Assembly: GCA_963717695.1 (NCBI GenBank)
Contig: CAVQWR010000006.1
Coordinates: 682,001-746,000, forward strand
Direction of reading: 5' to 3'
Length of the DNA stretch: 64,000 nt
Source: CAIWHR01 sp963717695
GTDB taxonomy: Bacteria > Pseudomonadota > Gammaproteobacteria > Burkholderiales > Casimicrobiaceae
Shown here in pieces: positions 40,594 to 58,174 of this stretch (position 1 is its first letter; every line of letters begins with the position of its first letter). The notes under the pieces were generated by a model. That model made no database searches. It saw nothing but the letters and a program-made list of their open reading frames with translations, and was not told the origin of the DNA. Both the position numbers and the translations under genes were made by a program.

Positions 40594-41084
40594 CCTGATT
40601 GTCCGTTTCGTGCCGCCGCACGTTGAATGCGGCTGCAGGCTGTTCGCTTGGCGAAACCGCTGGCGCGGATTCGACCCGCGCTTCGCGCATTACCCTTCGA
40701 GAAATCAAAGTGGCCCGCGTCGCGGCGCTTTTGCGCCAACCCGGGCCACTCTTCTTGCGCCACGGCCGATCCCACGATCGCTTGTTTGCCACGATCATTT
40801 GCCACATGGGACGTCCGGGTACGCGCGCCCCGTGAAACTTGCCGGCCGCGGTTTAAGGCGATCGGGGGGCGGAAAAGACAGCAATTATAACGAGATAATC
40901 ACTCGAGCGTCAACCGCTGTTGCGGCGCGCAAACCGGGCCGCGGGCCAATCGGCGTCGCCATTCGGGGGAATCGGTGCGAAACCGCACCGCCCCACCGGC
41001 GCGGTGCGGGCGTGGACAAGCCCAGGAGCCCCGCGCGCCGACAGCGTTCCCTGCGGCAGCCCGGGGTAGCGACTGGTGCGTCGA
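40594..41084. other. Long leader and spacer upstream of rpsL
   Basis: 491 bp without a convincing gene; short open frames here have no ribosome binding site or recognisable motif. From the promoter at 40884-40913 the rpsL leader would be about 285 nt. It holds an imperfect long hairpin at 40711-40748 (outer TGGCCCG/CGGGCCA, inner GGCGC-TTTT-GCGCC). The part from 40914 to 41084 shows nothing I recognise. Confidence 0.6.
40884..40913 (-). promoter_or_regulatory. Sigma-70 promoter of the str operon
   Basis: Minus strand: TTGACG (40908-40913), 18-bp spacer, TATAAT (40884-40889). Perfect -10 and five of six -35 bases. Transcription would begin near 40877 and run into rpsL. Confidence 0.85.
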
Positions 41085-41435
41085 TCAGAGCACGCCGGGG
41101 CGCGTTCCGCGCTCCAGCGCCTGAAGGCGGCGCTCGAGGTCGAACACGTCGGTCGACCGGGCAAGGTAGGATTCGATCTGCCGGTTCTGCTGGCGCCACA
41201 TCCATCTATCAAGCCGGTCGAAGACGTCCTGCGATCGGGCGAGCGTCGGGGCGACGCCCACCATCTGGCGGCGCATCAGCCATTGGCCGATGCGGGAAGT
41301 TACGCCTTCCGTGGCAGCGTCCTCACGGGGGGCGGCGCACGTCGCGGGGCGACGGCTGCGGCCGAGGGCATCGGCGATCGCGCTGAACAGACCGCCGAAA
41401 GGTTGCGACGCTATACTGTAATTAACTGATTTCAT
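41085..41435 (-). CDS. Small DUF3563-like protein
   Basis: 116 residues from the ATG at 41435 (MKSVNYSIASQPFGGLFSAI). The C-terminus SYLARSTDVFDLERRLQALE resembles the DUF3563 pattern seen in Burkholderiales small proteins. A related phrase, LARSQDVFDRLDRWMWRQ, comes just before, so the motif is duplicated. No signal peptide or membrane helix. A 66-bp longer frame from 41501 is possible. Divergent from the LysR gene. Function unknown. Confidence 0.65.
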   Translation of the reverse strand: MKSVNYSIASQPFGGLFSAIADALGRSRRPATCAAPREDAATEGVTSRIGQWLMRRQMVGVAPTLARSQDVFDRLDRWMWRQQNRQIESYLARSTDVFDLERRLQALERGTRPGVL

Positions 41436-41631
41436 TGACTCTTTCCAGGCCGGATGGGCCACTCGATATACCATTGCGCGGGCATTTGTGACGCGCCGCA
41501 CAACGCCAACATACGGCTCGGGCAGCTATAATTCAAATCGTTCTTTTGGATCAATGGCATAAGCCCAACCGATTGGACTTCCACCAATGTTGCATTGCAA
41601 TATGTCACGGTACTGATTCTCACTTATCCTG
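41436..41631. promoter_or_regulatory. Divergent promoter region with possible LysR operator
   Basis: 196 bp between divergent genes. TTGCA-T-TGCAA at 41590-41600, about 30 bp before lysR, is a near-perfect palindrome of the T-N11-A kind bound by LysR proteins. A TATAAT at about 41520-41525 on the plus strand lacks a good -35 box; on the minus strand TTGATC and TTATAG are spaced 17 bp. Weak evidence. Confidence 0.4.
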
Positions 41632-42573
41632 ATGGAGCTTTACCAACTTCGCGGCTTTCTTGCGGTCGCCGAACTCGCGCACCTCACGCGGGCGGCGGAG
41701 AAGCTCCACGTCAGCCAGCCGGCGCTCTCGGCCCAGATCAAGGCCCTGGAAGACGAGCTCGGCGTACTTCTCTTCGACCGGAGCTCCGCCGGCATGACGC
41801 TGACGCAAGCTGGCAAGCGGCTTCTGCCCGAAGCGGCCCGCGTGCTCGCGGACGTCGCCGCGCTTCACGGCAAGGCGCGCGCGATGGAAGGCGAGGTCGC
41901 GGGCCACGTCAGCGTCGGCACGCTGGCGGACCCCGAGTTCATCCGGCTCGCCGACTTCCTGACGCTGGCGACGGTGCGCTTTCCCCTGCTCGAGATCGAG
42001 CTGCACCACGAGGTGTCCGGCGCGGCGTTCGAGAAGGTGCGCGACGGCGCGCTCGATGCGAGCTTCTACTATGGCGACCTCGCGCACCCGGCCGTCGCGT
42101 CATACCCACTGCGCGAGATCGCCTACCGCATCGCCGCGCCCGCAATGTGGCGTGACAAGGTGGTCGGCGCGCCCTGGAGGGATATCGTCGCGCTGCCCTG
42201 GCTGATGGCGCCGGCGATCAGCACGCATCGCGTGCTCGCCACCGCGCTCTTCGCCGAGCGCGGCAGCGCGCCTTCCACGCTGATCGAGGCCGACAACGAG
42301 ATGGTGCTGCGCGCGCTGGTGGCCTCGGGGCTTGGCGTCGCGCTCGTGCGCGAGGACCTGGCGCGGGAAGGCGAAGCCGCGGGCGAGCTCATCGTGTGGT
42401 CGGACGTGCGTCTCGCGACGACGCTGCAGTTCATCTACGCAAGCGAAAAACGGGAGGAGCCCGAGCTCCGCGCGCTGCGTGAGGTCATTGCCGAGGTCTG
42501 GGGAGCGCGTCCCGTACCGCCGAAGCCGGCGCGCACGCGCGCGTCGGCAAAGCGCCGCGGCAACGGCGCCTGA
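41632..42573 (+). CDS. LysR-family transcriptional regulator
   Basis: 313 residues. Winged helix-turn-helix at residues 1-60 (MELYQLRGFLAVAELAHLTR, SQPALSAQIKALEDELGVLL), effector domain from about residue 90 (HVSVGTLADPEFIRLADF). Basic C-terminal tail. Next to an RND efflux operon on the same strand and divergent from a small protein, either of which it may control; the effector is unknown. Confidence 0.93.
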   Translation: MELYQLRGFLAVAELAHLTRAAEKLHVSQPALSAQIKALEDELGVLLFDRSSAGMTLTQAGKRLLPEAARVLADVAALHGKARAMEGEVAGHVSVGTLADPEFIRLADFLTLATVRFPLLEIELHHEVSGAAFEKVRDGALDASFYYGDLAHPAVASYPLREIAYRIAAPAMWRDKVVGAPWRDIVALPWLMAPAISTHRVLATALFAERGSAPSTLIEADNEMVLRALVASGLGVALVREDLAREGEAAGELIVWSDVRLATTLQFIYASEKREEPELRALREVIAEVWGARPVPPKPARTRASAKRRGNGA

Positions 42574-42847
42574 CCGGCACGAAGGCGCGCAGCTGTTGCA
42601 TAATCTGCACCCGGCCGTCCGCGAAGCCGCGCGCGGACGTGGCGAAGCGATGCGTATGCGGTTGCCGATTTGAACGATTCGGGAGATTGCCGGTCTCCTT
42701 TTGGCTTGGTTTTTTGCCGGCGCGTTATCGACCGATCCGCCTCACCGTCTCCGGAAAGCTTGGAGCCGTGTCCTTCGCATCGAGCCATTTCGCGAGGGAG
42801 TGCGGATCGTTTGCGCCGTCCGAATACACACGCAGGAGCGCGACAAC

Positions 42848-44364
42848 GTGAAACAAATGCGGCGCGCATGTGCCGCCGGCCTTTTCGCCGGCGCAATGCT
42901 GAGCGGTTGCGCGGTCGGTCCCGATTTTCACGAGCCGACCGCACCGGCGACGGGCACCTATACCGAGACACCGCTGCCGCCCGTGACGGTGGCGGCGCCC
43001 GGAACGACCGGCGGCGAAGCGCAGCGCCTTGTGCCGGGGCGCGACCTGCCCGCCGAATGGTGGACGCTGTTCCGCTCGGAGCCGCTCGATTCCCTCATTC
43101 GCGCGGCCGTCGGCGACAGCCCGAATCTCGCCGCGGCGCAGGCGACACTGCGCCAGGCGCAGGAGGAATACAACGCCGGCACGGGCCGGCTTCTGTTCCC
43201 GCAGGTCGACGCGAATGTCGGCGCGACGCGCGAGAAGATTCTCCGGCGCCGCGCTCGGCAACCCGACGCTCGGCACCAGCATCTTCAATCTGTACAACGC
43301 GTCGGTGAACGTGTCGTACACGCTCGACGTGTTCGGCCGCAATCAGCGCGAGCTCGAAGGCCTTCAGTCGCAGGTCGACTACCAGGGCTTCCAGCTCGAG
43401 GGGGCGTATCTCACGCTGACCTCGAACATCGTCACCGCCGCCGTGCGCGAAGCGTCGCTGCGCGCGCAGATCCGCGCGACGCAGGACATCATCGCCTCCG
43501 AGCAGAAGGTGCTCGATCTCACCGAGCGGCAGCGCCAGCTCGGCGCCGTTGCGGGCCTCGCCGTCTACGCGCAGGGCACGCAGGTCGCGCAATTTCGCGC
43601 GACGCTGCCGCCGCTCGAGCGCGAGCTCGCGCGGACGCGCCACGAGCTCGCGGTGCTTGCCGGCCGCCTGCCGAGCGAGGCCGCGCTGCCGGCATTCGAG
43701 CTCGACGCGCTGACGCTGCCGACGGACGTGCCGGTGAGCCTGCCGTCGTCGCTGGTGCGGCAGCGGCCGGACATCCGCGCCGCGGAAGCGCTGCTGGCAC
43801 CGCGCGAGCGCGGACGTCGGCGTCGCCACGGCCAATCTCTATCCGCAGATCACGCTGACGGGCGCATTCGGCGCGCAGACGACGCAGTTCGCCAACCTTC
43901 TGGCGGGCCCTTCGGTGTGGAGCATCGGCGCGGCGCTGCTGCAGCCGCTCTTCCACGGCGGCGCGCTGACCGCGCAGCGACGCGCGGCGATCGCGGCCTA
44001 CGACGCCGCGGGGGCGCAATACCGCGAGACGGTGCTGAAGGCGTTCCAGCAGGTCGCCGACACGCTGCGCGCGCTCGACGACGACGCGCGGACGCTGCAG
44101 GCGCAGGCGGAGGCCGAGCGCCTTGCCGCGAAGACGCTGAGCCTCACGCAGCGGCAGCTGCAGCTCGGCGCCGTCAACTATCTCGCGCTGCTCGTCGCGC
44201 AGCGGCAGTACGAGCTCGCGCGCATAGCGCTTGTGCAGGCGCAGGCCGCGCGCTATGCCGACACCGCGGCGCTCTTCCAGGCACTGGGCGGCGGCTGGTG
44301 GAATCGCCCCGACGCCAATGCGACGGCGGCCGATGCGACCGCCGGTGCGGTGAGCCGCGACTGA
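42848..44364 (+). CDS. RND outer membrane factor, NodT/OprM-type lipoprotein (two frame breaks)
   Basis: Outer membrane channel of a tripartite efflux pump. GTG start at 42848 with AGGAG 10 bp upstream. Lipobox AMLSGCAVGPDF gives an acylated Cys. Frame breaks at about 43240 (AGATTCTCC, one extra T) and 43797 (CTGGCAC, one extra G). Between and after them SGAALGNPTLGTSIFNLYN, SYTLDVFGRNQRELEGL, PSSLVRQRPDIRAAEALL and LLQPLFHGGALTAQRRAA are typical. Corrected length 504 residues. First gene of the operon, an order less common than MFP-RND-OMF. Confidence 0.88.
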
Positions 44365-44388
44365 ATCTTCCAAGGGGACCCACGCGCG

Positions 44389-45549
44389 ATGAACGACTCT
44401 CCTCGCAAGGCTTCGCTCACGAAGCGGATGGTGATCATGCTGATCGCCGTCGCCGTGCTGCTCGGCGGCATCGTCGGCTTCAACCTGTTCAAGGGCTACA
44501 TGATCCAGAAGTACATGGCAAGCGCGCCGGTCCCGGCTGCGACGGTGACGGCGATGAAGGCCGATTTCCAGCCGTGGCAGCTGCAGCTCGGCGCCGTCGG
44601 AACGCTGCGCGCGCTGCGGGGCGTGGACGTCACGACCGAGATCGCGGGGCTCGTGCGCACGCTCAACTTCAAGTCGGGCGACGAGGTGCAGGCGGGCCGC
44701 GTGCTGGCCGAGCTCAACGCCGATTCGGAAATCGCGCAGCTGCACTCGCTCGAGGCCGCGGCCGATCTCGCCGCCACCGTCCTCGAGCGGGACAAGGCGC
44801 AGCTCGAAGCCGAGGCCGTCAGCAAGGCGCAGGTCGATGCCGACGCGGCCGATCTCAAGAGCAAGCGCGCGCAGGTCGCGCAGCAGGCGGCGCTGATCGC
44901 CAAGAAGACGATCCGCGCGCCATTCTCAGGCAGGCTCGGCATCAGCACGGTGAATGTCGGCCAGTATCTCAACGCCGGCGACAAGCTCGTAACGCTGCAG
45001 GCGATCGATCCGATTTTCGTCGACTTCGCAGTGCCGCAGAAGCAGCTGACGCAGGTCGCGACGGGACAGCGGGTCACGCTCACCGTCGATGCCTTCAAGG
45101 ACACGCCTTTCCCGGGCCGCGTCAGCGCGATCAACCCCAAGGTCGACGTCAGCACGCGCAACGTGCAGGTGGAGGCGACGATTCCCAATCCGAAGCGCCT
45201 GCTGCTGCCGGGGATGTTCGGCTCGGTTCGCGTCGATTCCGGCGGAGAGGAGCGCTACCTGACGCTGCCGCAGACGGCGATCACGTTCAGTCCTTACGGC
45301 AACACGGTATTCGCGGCCGCACCCTCCGACAAGAAGGACGCCAAGGGCGAGGCCCAGCTCGTGGCCAAGCAGATCTTCGTGACCACGGGCGCGACGCGCG
45401 GCGACCAGATCGCGATCCTCAAGGGCATCGAGCCGGGCGCGCTGATCGTGACGAGCGGCCAGACCAAGCTCAAGAACGGTACGCCGGTCGTTATCGACAA
45501 TACGGTGCAGCCCGCGAACAATCCGGCGCCGACGCCGCAGGAGCATTGA
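44389..45549 (+). CDS. RND efflux membrane fusion protein
   Basis: Periplasmic adaptor, 386 residues. One N-terminal anchor helix (MVIMLIAVAVLLGGIVGFNL), lipoyl/barrel-sandwich segments (VDVTTEIAGLVRTLNFKSGD and IRAPFSGRLGISTVNVGQYL) around a short coiled-coil hairpin, then a beta barrel. GGGG-type Shine-Dalgarno precedes the ATG. Starts 24 bp after the outer membrane gene. Confidence 0.93.
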   Translation: MNDSPRKASLTKRMVIMLIAVAVLLGGIVGFNLFKGYMIQKYMASAPVPAATVTAMKADFQPWQLQLGAVGTLRALRGVDVTTEIAGLVRTLNFKSGDEVQAGRVLAELNADSEIAQLHSLEAAADLAATVLERDKAQLEAEAVSKAQVDADAADLKSKRAQVAQQAALIAKKTIRAPFSGRLGISTVNVGQYLNAGDKLVTLQAIDPIFVDFAVPQKQLTQVATGQRVTLTVDAFKDTPFPGRVSAINPKVDVSTRNVQVEATIPNPKRLLLPGMFGSVRVDSGGEERYLTLPQTAITFSPYGNTVFAAAPSDKKDAKGEAQLVAKQIFVTTGATRGDQIAILKGIEPGALIVTSGQTKLKNGTPVVIDNTVQPANNPAPTPQEH

Positions 45550-45559
45550 GGGAGCGGCC

Positions 45560-48500
45560 GTGAACTTCACCGACATCTTCATCAGGAAGCCGGTGCTCGC
45601 GTCGACGCTGAGCCTCCTGATCCTCGTGCTCGGCGCGCGCGCGCTCATGAACCTGCCGGTCCGCCAGTACCCGCGGACGCAGAACGCCGTCGTCACAGTG
45701 TCGACCGCCTACTACGGCGCCGACGCCGACACCGTCGCCGGCTTCATCACCCAGCCGCTCGAAGCGGCCATCGCGCAGGCACAGGGCATCGACTACCTGT
45801 CGTCGACCAGTATCTCGGGGGTCTCAGTCATCACCGCGACGCTGCGCCTCAACTACGACGCCAACCGCGCGCTGACCGAGATCACGACGCAGGTGAGCTC
45901 GGTGCGCAATCAACTGCCGCCCGAGGCCCAGCAGCCGGTGCTCTCGGTGCAGGTCGGCGAGACCGTCGACACGATGTACATGGGCTTCTTCAGCGAGCAG
46001 CTGGAGAACAACAGCGTCACGGATTACCTGATGCGAGTCGTGCAGCCCAAGCTCGACTCGATCGAGGGCGTGCAGACGGCGGAGATCCTGGGCGCGCGGC
46101 AGTTCGCGCTCCGCGCGTGGCTCGATCCCGACCGGATGGCGGCGAACGGCGTCACCGCGGCGGAGGTGCGCACCGCGCTCGGCAACAACAACTACCTCGC
46201 GGCGCTCGGCTCGACCAAGGGCCAGATGGTGACCGTCGACCTGACGGCAGGCACGAGCCTCCACTCGGTCGACGACTTCAAGCAGCTCGCGGTGAAGCAG
46301 AAGGACGGTGCGATCGTGCGGCTCGAGGACGTCGCCACCGTGACGCTGGGCGCCGAGAACTACGATTTCACGACGGCCTTCGGCGGGCGCAACTCGGTGT
46401 TCATCGGCATCAAGGTGGCGCCGGAGGCCAACGTGCTCGAGGTCGCGAAGCGCGTGCGCGACGCCTTTCCCGAGATCGTCGCGCAGATGCCGGAGGGCGT
46501 GAAGGGCGAGATCGTCTACGACGGCACCAAGTTCATCCGCAGCTCGATCAGCGAGGTGATCAAGACGCTGGCGCAGGCGCTCGTCATCGTGAGCGTCGTG
46601 ATCTTCCTCTTCATCGGCAGCTTCCGCGCCGTCGTCGTGCCGCTGATCGCGATGCCGCTGTCGCTGATCGGCGCGTTCTTCGCGATGTCGACCCTTGGAT
46701 ACTCGATCAACCTGCTGACGCTGCTCGCGCTGGTCCTCGCGATCGGCCTGGTCGTCGACGACGCGATCATCGTCGTCGAGAACGTCGACCGGCACATGAA
46801 GAAGGAGGGCCAGACGCCGATGGACGCGGCGCTCGCGGCGGCGCGCGAGCTGGGAAGCCCCATCATCGCGATGACGATCGTGCTGGTCGCCGTGTACGTG
46901 CCGATCGGCTTCCAGGGCGGGCTCACCGGGGCGCTGTTCACCGAGTTCGCCTTCACGCTGGCGGGCGCGGTGACCGTGTCCGGCATCGTCGCGCTGACGC
47001 TGTCGCCGATGATGACCTCGCGCATCTTCCGCGCCGAGCAGGAGGACAACCGCTTCGTTCGCCACATCGACCGCCAGTTCGACCGGCTGCATGCGCGCTA
47101 CCAGCGGCTGCTGCACGGAACGCTCGACACGTGGCAGGTTCCGGTCGTGATGGGCGCGCTGCTGCTGGGCGGGGTCGTCTATCTCTTCATGACGTCGAAG
47201 TCGGAGCTCGCGCCGCAGGAGGACCAGGGTGTCGTGCTGGCGCAGATCCTCGGGCCGGCGAACGCGACGCCGCAGCAGATGAACACCTATGCGAAGCAGG
47301 TGTTCGACATCGCGCACGCGCTGCCCGAGTACGACCAGATGTTCCAGATCACCGGCGTGCCGGCAACGAATCAGGGCATCGGCGGCGTGCTGTTCAAGCC
47401 CTGGGACGAGCGCAAGCGCGACGCCGCGACGCTTCAGCAGGAGCTGCAGCAGAAGTGGAGCGGCATCGCGGGCGCGACGGTCGCGGCGTTCCAGTTCCCG
47501 CCGCTGCCGGGCTCGCGCGGCCTGCCGATGCAGGTCGTGATCAAGACCACGGAGTCCTACCAGAACCTGAACGAGGTCACGCAGGCGGTGCTGCAGAAGG
47601 CGCGCGCGAGCGGGATGTTCTTCTTCGTCGACACCGACCTCAAGGTCGACAAGCCGCAGACGGTCGTCGAGGTCGACCGCGACATGCTGACCACGCTCGG
47701 CCTCACGCAGCAGGACGTCGGCGCGGCGCTGTCGGCGGCGCTCGGCGGCGGCTACGTCAACTACTTCTCGATCGCCGGGCGCTCCTACAAGGTGATCCCG
47801 CAGGTGCTGCAGGTCGACCGCCTCAACTCGTCGCAGGTGCTGAATTACTACCTGCGCACGCCGGACGGCTCGCTGCTGCCGGCGTCGACGATCGCGCACG
47901 AGCGGCTGCAGGTGGTGCCCGAAGGGATCAACCACTTCCAGCAGCTCAATTCGGCGACGATCATGGGCGTCTACGCGCCGTCGGTGTCGCAGAAGCAGGT
48001 GCTGGACTTCATGAAGAGCGCGATCGCGGAGGCCGCGCCCACGGGCTACGCGGTCGACTACTCGGGCACGTCGCGCCAGTACATCCAGGAGTCGGGCGGC
48101 TTCGTCACGACCCTCTTCTTCGCGATCATCATCGTCTTTCTGTGCCTCTCCGCGCAGTACGAGAGCTTCCGCGACCCGATCGTGGTGCTGGTCTCGGTGC
48201 CGATGGCACTCTTCGGGGCGCTGGTGTTCATCAACCTCGGCCTCGCGACGCTCAACATCTACACTCAGGTGGGTCTCGTGACGCTGATGGGCCTCATCAG
48301 CAAGCACGGCATATTGATCGTGCAGTTCGCGAACCAGCTGCAGGTGGCGGGCCGGTCCAAGCGCGACGCGATCGAGGAGGCCGCGGCGGTGCGGCTGCGC
48401 CCGATCCTGATGACGACCGCGGCGATGGTGCTGGGGGTGGTCCCGCTCGTGATCGCGGCCGGCGCCGGGGCCGCCGGGCGCCACGCCATGGGCCTCGTCA

Positions 48501-48646
48501 TCTTCACCGGGATGTCGGTCGGCACGCTCTTCACGCTCTTCGTCGTGCCGTCCATGTACATGCTGCTGGGCGCCGACCACCATGTGAAGCGCGCGGCCGA
48601 GGCGCCCCCGTCCGGCGCTGCGCCCGCGCCGCATCCGCACGGCTGA
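45560..48646 (+). CDS. RND efflux transporter, HAE1 family
   Basis: Proton-driven drug exporter, 1028 residues, 12 helices and two large periplasmic loops. GTG start gives MNFTDIFIRKPVLASTLSLL. Proton-relay aspartates are present in helix 4 (GLVVDDAIIVVENV) and the partner lysine in helix 10 (LISKHGILIVQFAN). Resembles the MexI/MdtB-like part of the family more than AcrB. Substrates cannot be inferred. Intact, unlike its outer membrane partner. Confidence 0.95.
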   Translation: MNFTDIFIRKPVLASTLSLLILVLGARALMNLPVRQYPRTQNAVVTVSTAYYGADADTVAGFITQPLEAAIAQAQGIDYLSSTSISGVSVITATLRLNYDANRALTEITTQVSSVRNQLPPEAQQPVLSVQVGETVDTMYMGFFSEQLENNSVTDYLMRVVQPKLDSIEGVQTAEILGARQFALRAWLDPDRMAANGVTAAEVRTALGNNNYLAALGSTKGQMVTVDLTAGTSLHSVDDFKQLAVKQKDGAIVRLEDVATVTLGAENYDFTTAFGGRNSVFIGIKVAPEANVLEVAKRVRDAFPEIVAQMPEGVKGEIVYDGTKFIRSSISEVIKTLAQALVIVSVVIFLFIGSFRAVVVPLIAMPLSLIGAFFAMSTLGYSINLLTLLALVLAIGLVVDDAIIVVENVDRHMKKEGQTPMDAALAAARELGSPIIAMTIVLVAVYVPIGFQGGLTGALFTEFAFTLAGAVTVSGIVALTLSPMMTSRIFRAEQEDNRFVRHIDRQFDRLHARYQRLLHGTLDTWQVPVVMGALLLGGVVYLFMTSKSELAPQEDQGVVLAQILGPANATPQQMNTYAKQVFDIAHALPEYDQMFQITGVPATNQGIGGVLFKPWDERKRDAATLQQELQQKWSGIAGATVAAFQFPPLPGSRGLPMQVVIKTTESYQNLNEVTQAVLQKARASGMFFFVDTDLKVDKPQTVVEVDRDMLTTLGLTQQDVGAALSAALGGGYVNYFSIAGRSYKVIPQVLQVDRLNSSQVLNYYLRTPDGSLLPASTIAHERLQVVPEGINHFQQLNSATIMGVYAPSVSQKQVLDFMKSAIAEAAPTGYAVDYSGTSRQYIQESGGFVTTLFFAIIIVFLCLSAQYESFRDPIVVLVSVPMALFGALVFINLGLATLNIYTQVGLVTLMGLISKHGILIVQFANQLQVAGRSKRDAIEEAAAVRLRPILMTTAAMVLGVVPLVIAAGAGAAGRHAMGLVIFTGMSVGTLFTLFVVPSMYMLLGADHHVKRAAEAPPSGAAPAPHPHG

Positions 48647-48657
48647 CGGACAAAAAA

Positions 48658-48683
48658 GGGCCGGCGAATCGCTTCGCCGGCCC
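48658..48683. terminator. Bidirectional terminator between the RND gene and rpoC
   Basis: Arms GGGCCGGCGAA (48658-48668) and TTCGCCGGCCC (48673-48683), loop TCGC. AAAAAA on the left serves the minus strand (rpoC), GCTTTG on the right weakly serves the plus strand. Confidence 0.88.
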
Positions 48684-48703
48684 GCTTTGCTGCAGAGAAC
48701 CGA

Positions 48704-52927
<4,224 letters not shown>

Positions 52928-53030
52928 TGCGACTCCTTAGCTGAGCGTTGGGCGTTGAGCGTCGGGAACGTTTCCCGTTGCATCCGGCACGGCGCGACTG
53001 CGCGCGGTGCCGGAGGCGAAACGCACAACC

Positions 53031-57131
<4,101 letters not shown>

Positions 57132-57744
57132 GCGTTCTCCGGATTACGTGCGGCCGCGGCGCGGGTGCGCCGGCGGCCTTCGCGGGGCGCGCCCTGGGCG
57201 GCGCGGCCAGCATTGTTGCGACTGTGCGGGGGCGTTGCACCCCCTGGCTTGGTGGTTGGCCACTACCAACCGCTGGCGGACGGCGGCGCGATTCTCTGCG
57301 TCGCCCGACCATGCCTTGCGCTTCCTGCAGTCGCTTCAGAAAGCGGAGCGAAGCGGTTTCGACCTGAAAACGCTTCGCTCCGATCACTGATCGAAGCGGG
57401 GGTCGAAAGTTCCTCGGCCCCCGGGTGTTTCCGAATTTGCAGCAAGTCGTCCGGCTCCGCCGGCGATTTGCCCCGTTTCAGCTTCTCGAATGGCGATAAC
57501 GCTTTGTGATTCTTCCCCAGGCGAATCGCGCGGAGCCTGCGATACCCGCTGACTCGTTTACAACCAACCGCAGGGTATCGGGGCGGAGCCTCCGATTCCC
57601 TGGTGACGTATCTACAGCCGATCCAGCAAATCCGCCGGCTCCGCCGGGGATTTGCCCCACTTCAGCTTCTCGATATGCGAACGGCTTCGTGATTCTTCCG
57701 CAGGGTATCGGGGCGGAGCCTCCGATTCCCTGGTAACTCGTCTA
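57132..57744. repeat. rplL-rpoB spacer with repeated hairpins
   Basis: 613 bp, no convincing gene. A 37-bp perfect direct repeat (57568-57604 and 57698-57734, core GGTATCGGGGCGGAGCC) folds into a long imperfect hairpin: CAGGG/CCCTG, ATCGG/CCGAT and GGC/GCC with symmetric mismatches. A second, diverged repeat pair lies at about 57450-57515 and 57632-57699 (CCGGCTCCGCCGG hairpin followed by GATTTGCCCC and TTCAGCTTCTCGA). E. coli has an attenuator and RNase III site in the same place. Confidence 0.75.
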
Positions 57745-58122
57745 TTACTTGAGTTCAGCCTTCGCGCCGGCTTCTTCCAGCTTCTTCTTCGCGGCTTCGG
57801 CGTCGGCCTTGGAGACTCCCTCCTTGACCGGCTTCGGCGCGCCGTCGACGAGGTCCTTGGCTTCCTTCAGGCCGAGGCCCGTCAGCTCGCGCACGGCCTT
57901 GATGACGTTGACCTTGTTCTCGCCGAATGCGGTCAGCACGACGGTGAACTCGGTCTGCTCTTCGGCGGCGGCAGCGGGTGCGGCTGCGGCGGGGCCGGCG
58001 GCGGCGACGGCAGCAGCGGCGGAGACGCCGAACTTCTCTTCCATCGCGGTGATGAGCTGCGAGAGCTCGAGAACGGTCATCGACGAGATCTTGTCGAGGA
58101 TTTCAGTCTGGACTGCGGTCAT
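57745..58122 (-). CDS. rplL: Ribosomal protein L7/L12
   Basis: 125 residues, intact. N-terminal dimerisation part (LDKISSMTVLELSQLITAME), Ala-rich hinge, C-terminal factor-binding domain (VVLTAFGENKVNVIKAVREL, GLGLKEAKDLVDGAPKPVKE). Confidence 0.97.
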   Translation of the reverse strand: MTAVQTEILDKISSMTVLELSQLITAMEEKFGVSAAAAVAAAGPAAAAPAAAAEEQTEFTVVLTAFGENKVNVIKAVRELTGLGLKEAKDLVDGAPKPVKEGVSKADAEAAKKKLEEAGAKAELK

Positions 58123-58174
58123 GTGTGGCTCCTGATTTCGTAAGGTTTGGTGATTCGGTGTCGGGAAAGGCGCG

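Noticed and set aside
40885..41212. Minus-strand open frames of about 100 codons between the DUF3563-like gene and rpsL
   Set aside because: They overlap the DUF3563-like frame or the promoter and show no motif or start signal.
45824..48640. 938-codon minus-strand open frame
   Set aside because: Antisense to the RND transporter, with composition typical of a shadow frame (His/Arg/Asp-rich).
57568..57734. CRISPR array
   Set aside because: Only two copies of the 37-bp repeat, no regular spacer series and no cas genes.
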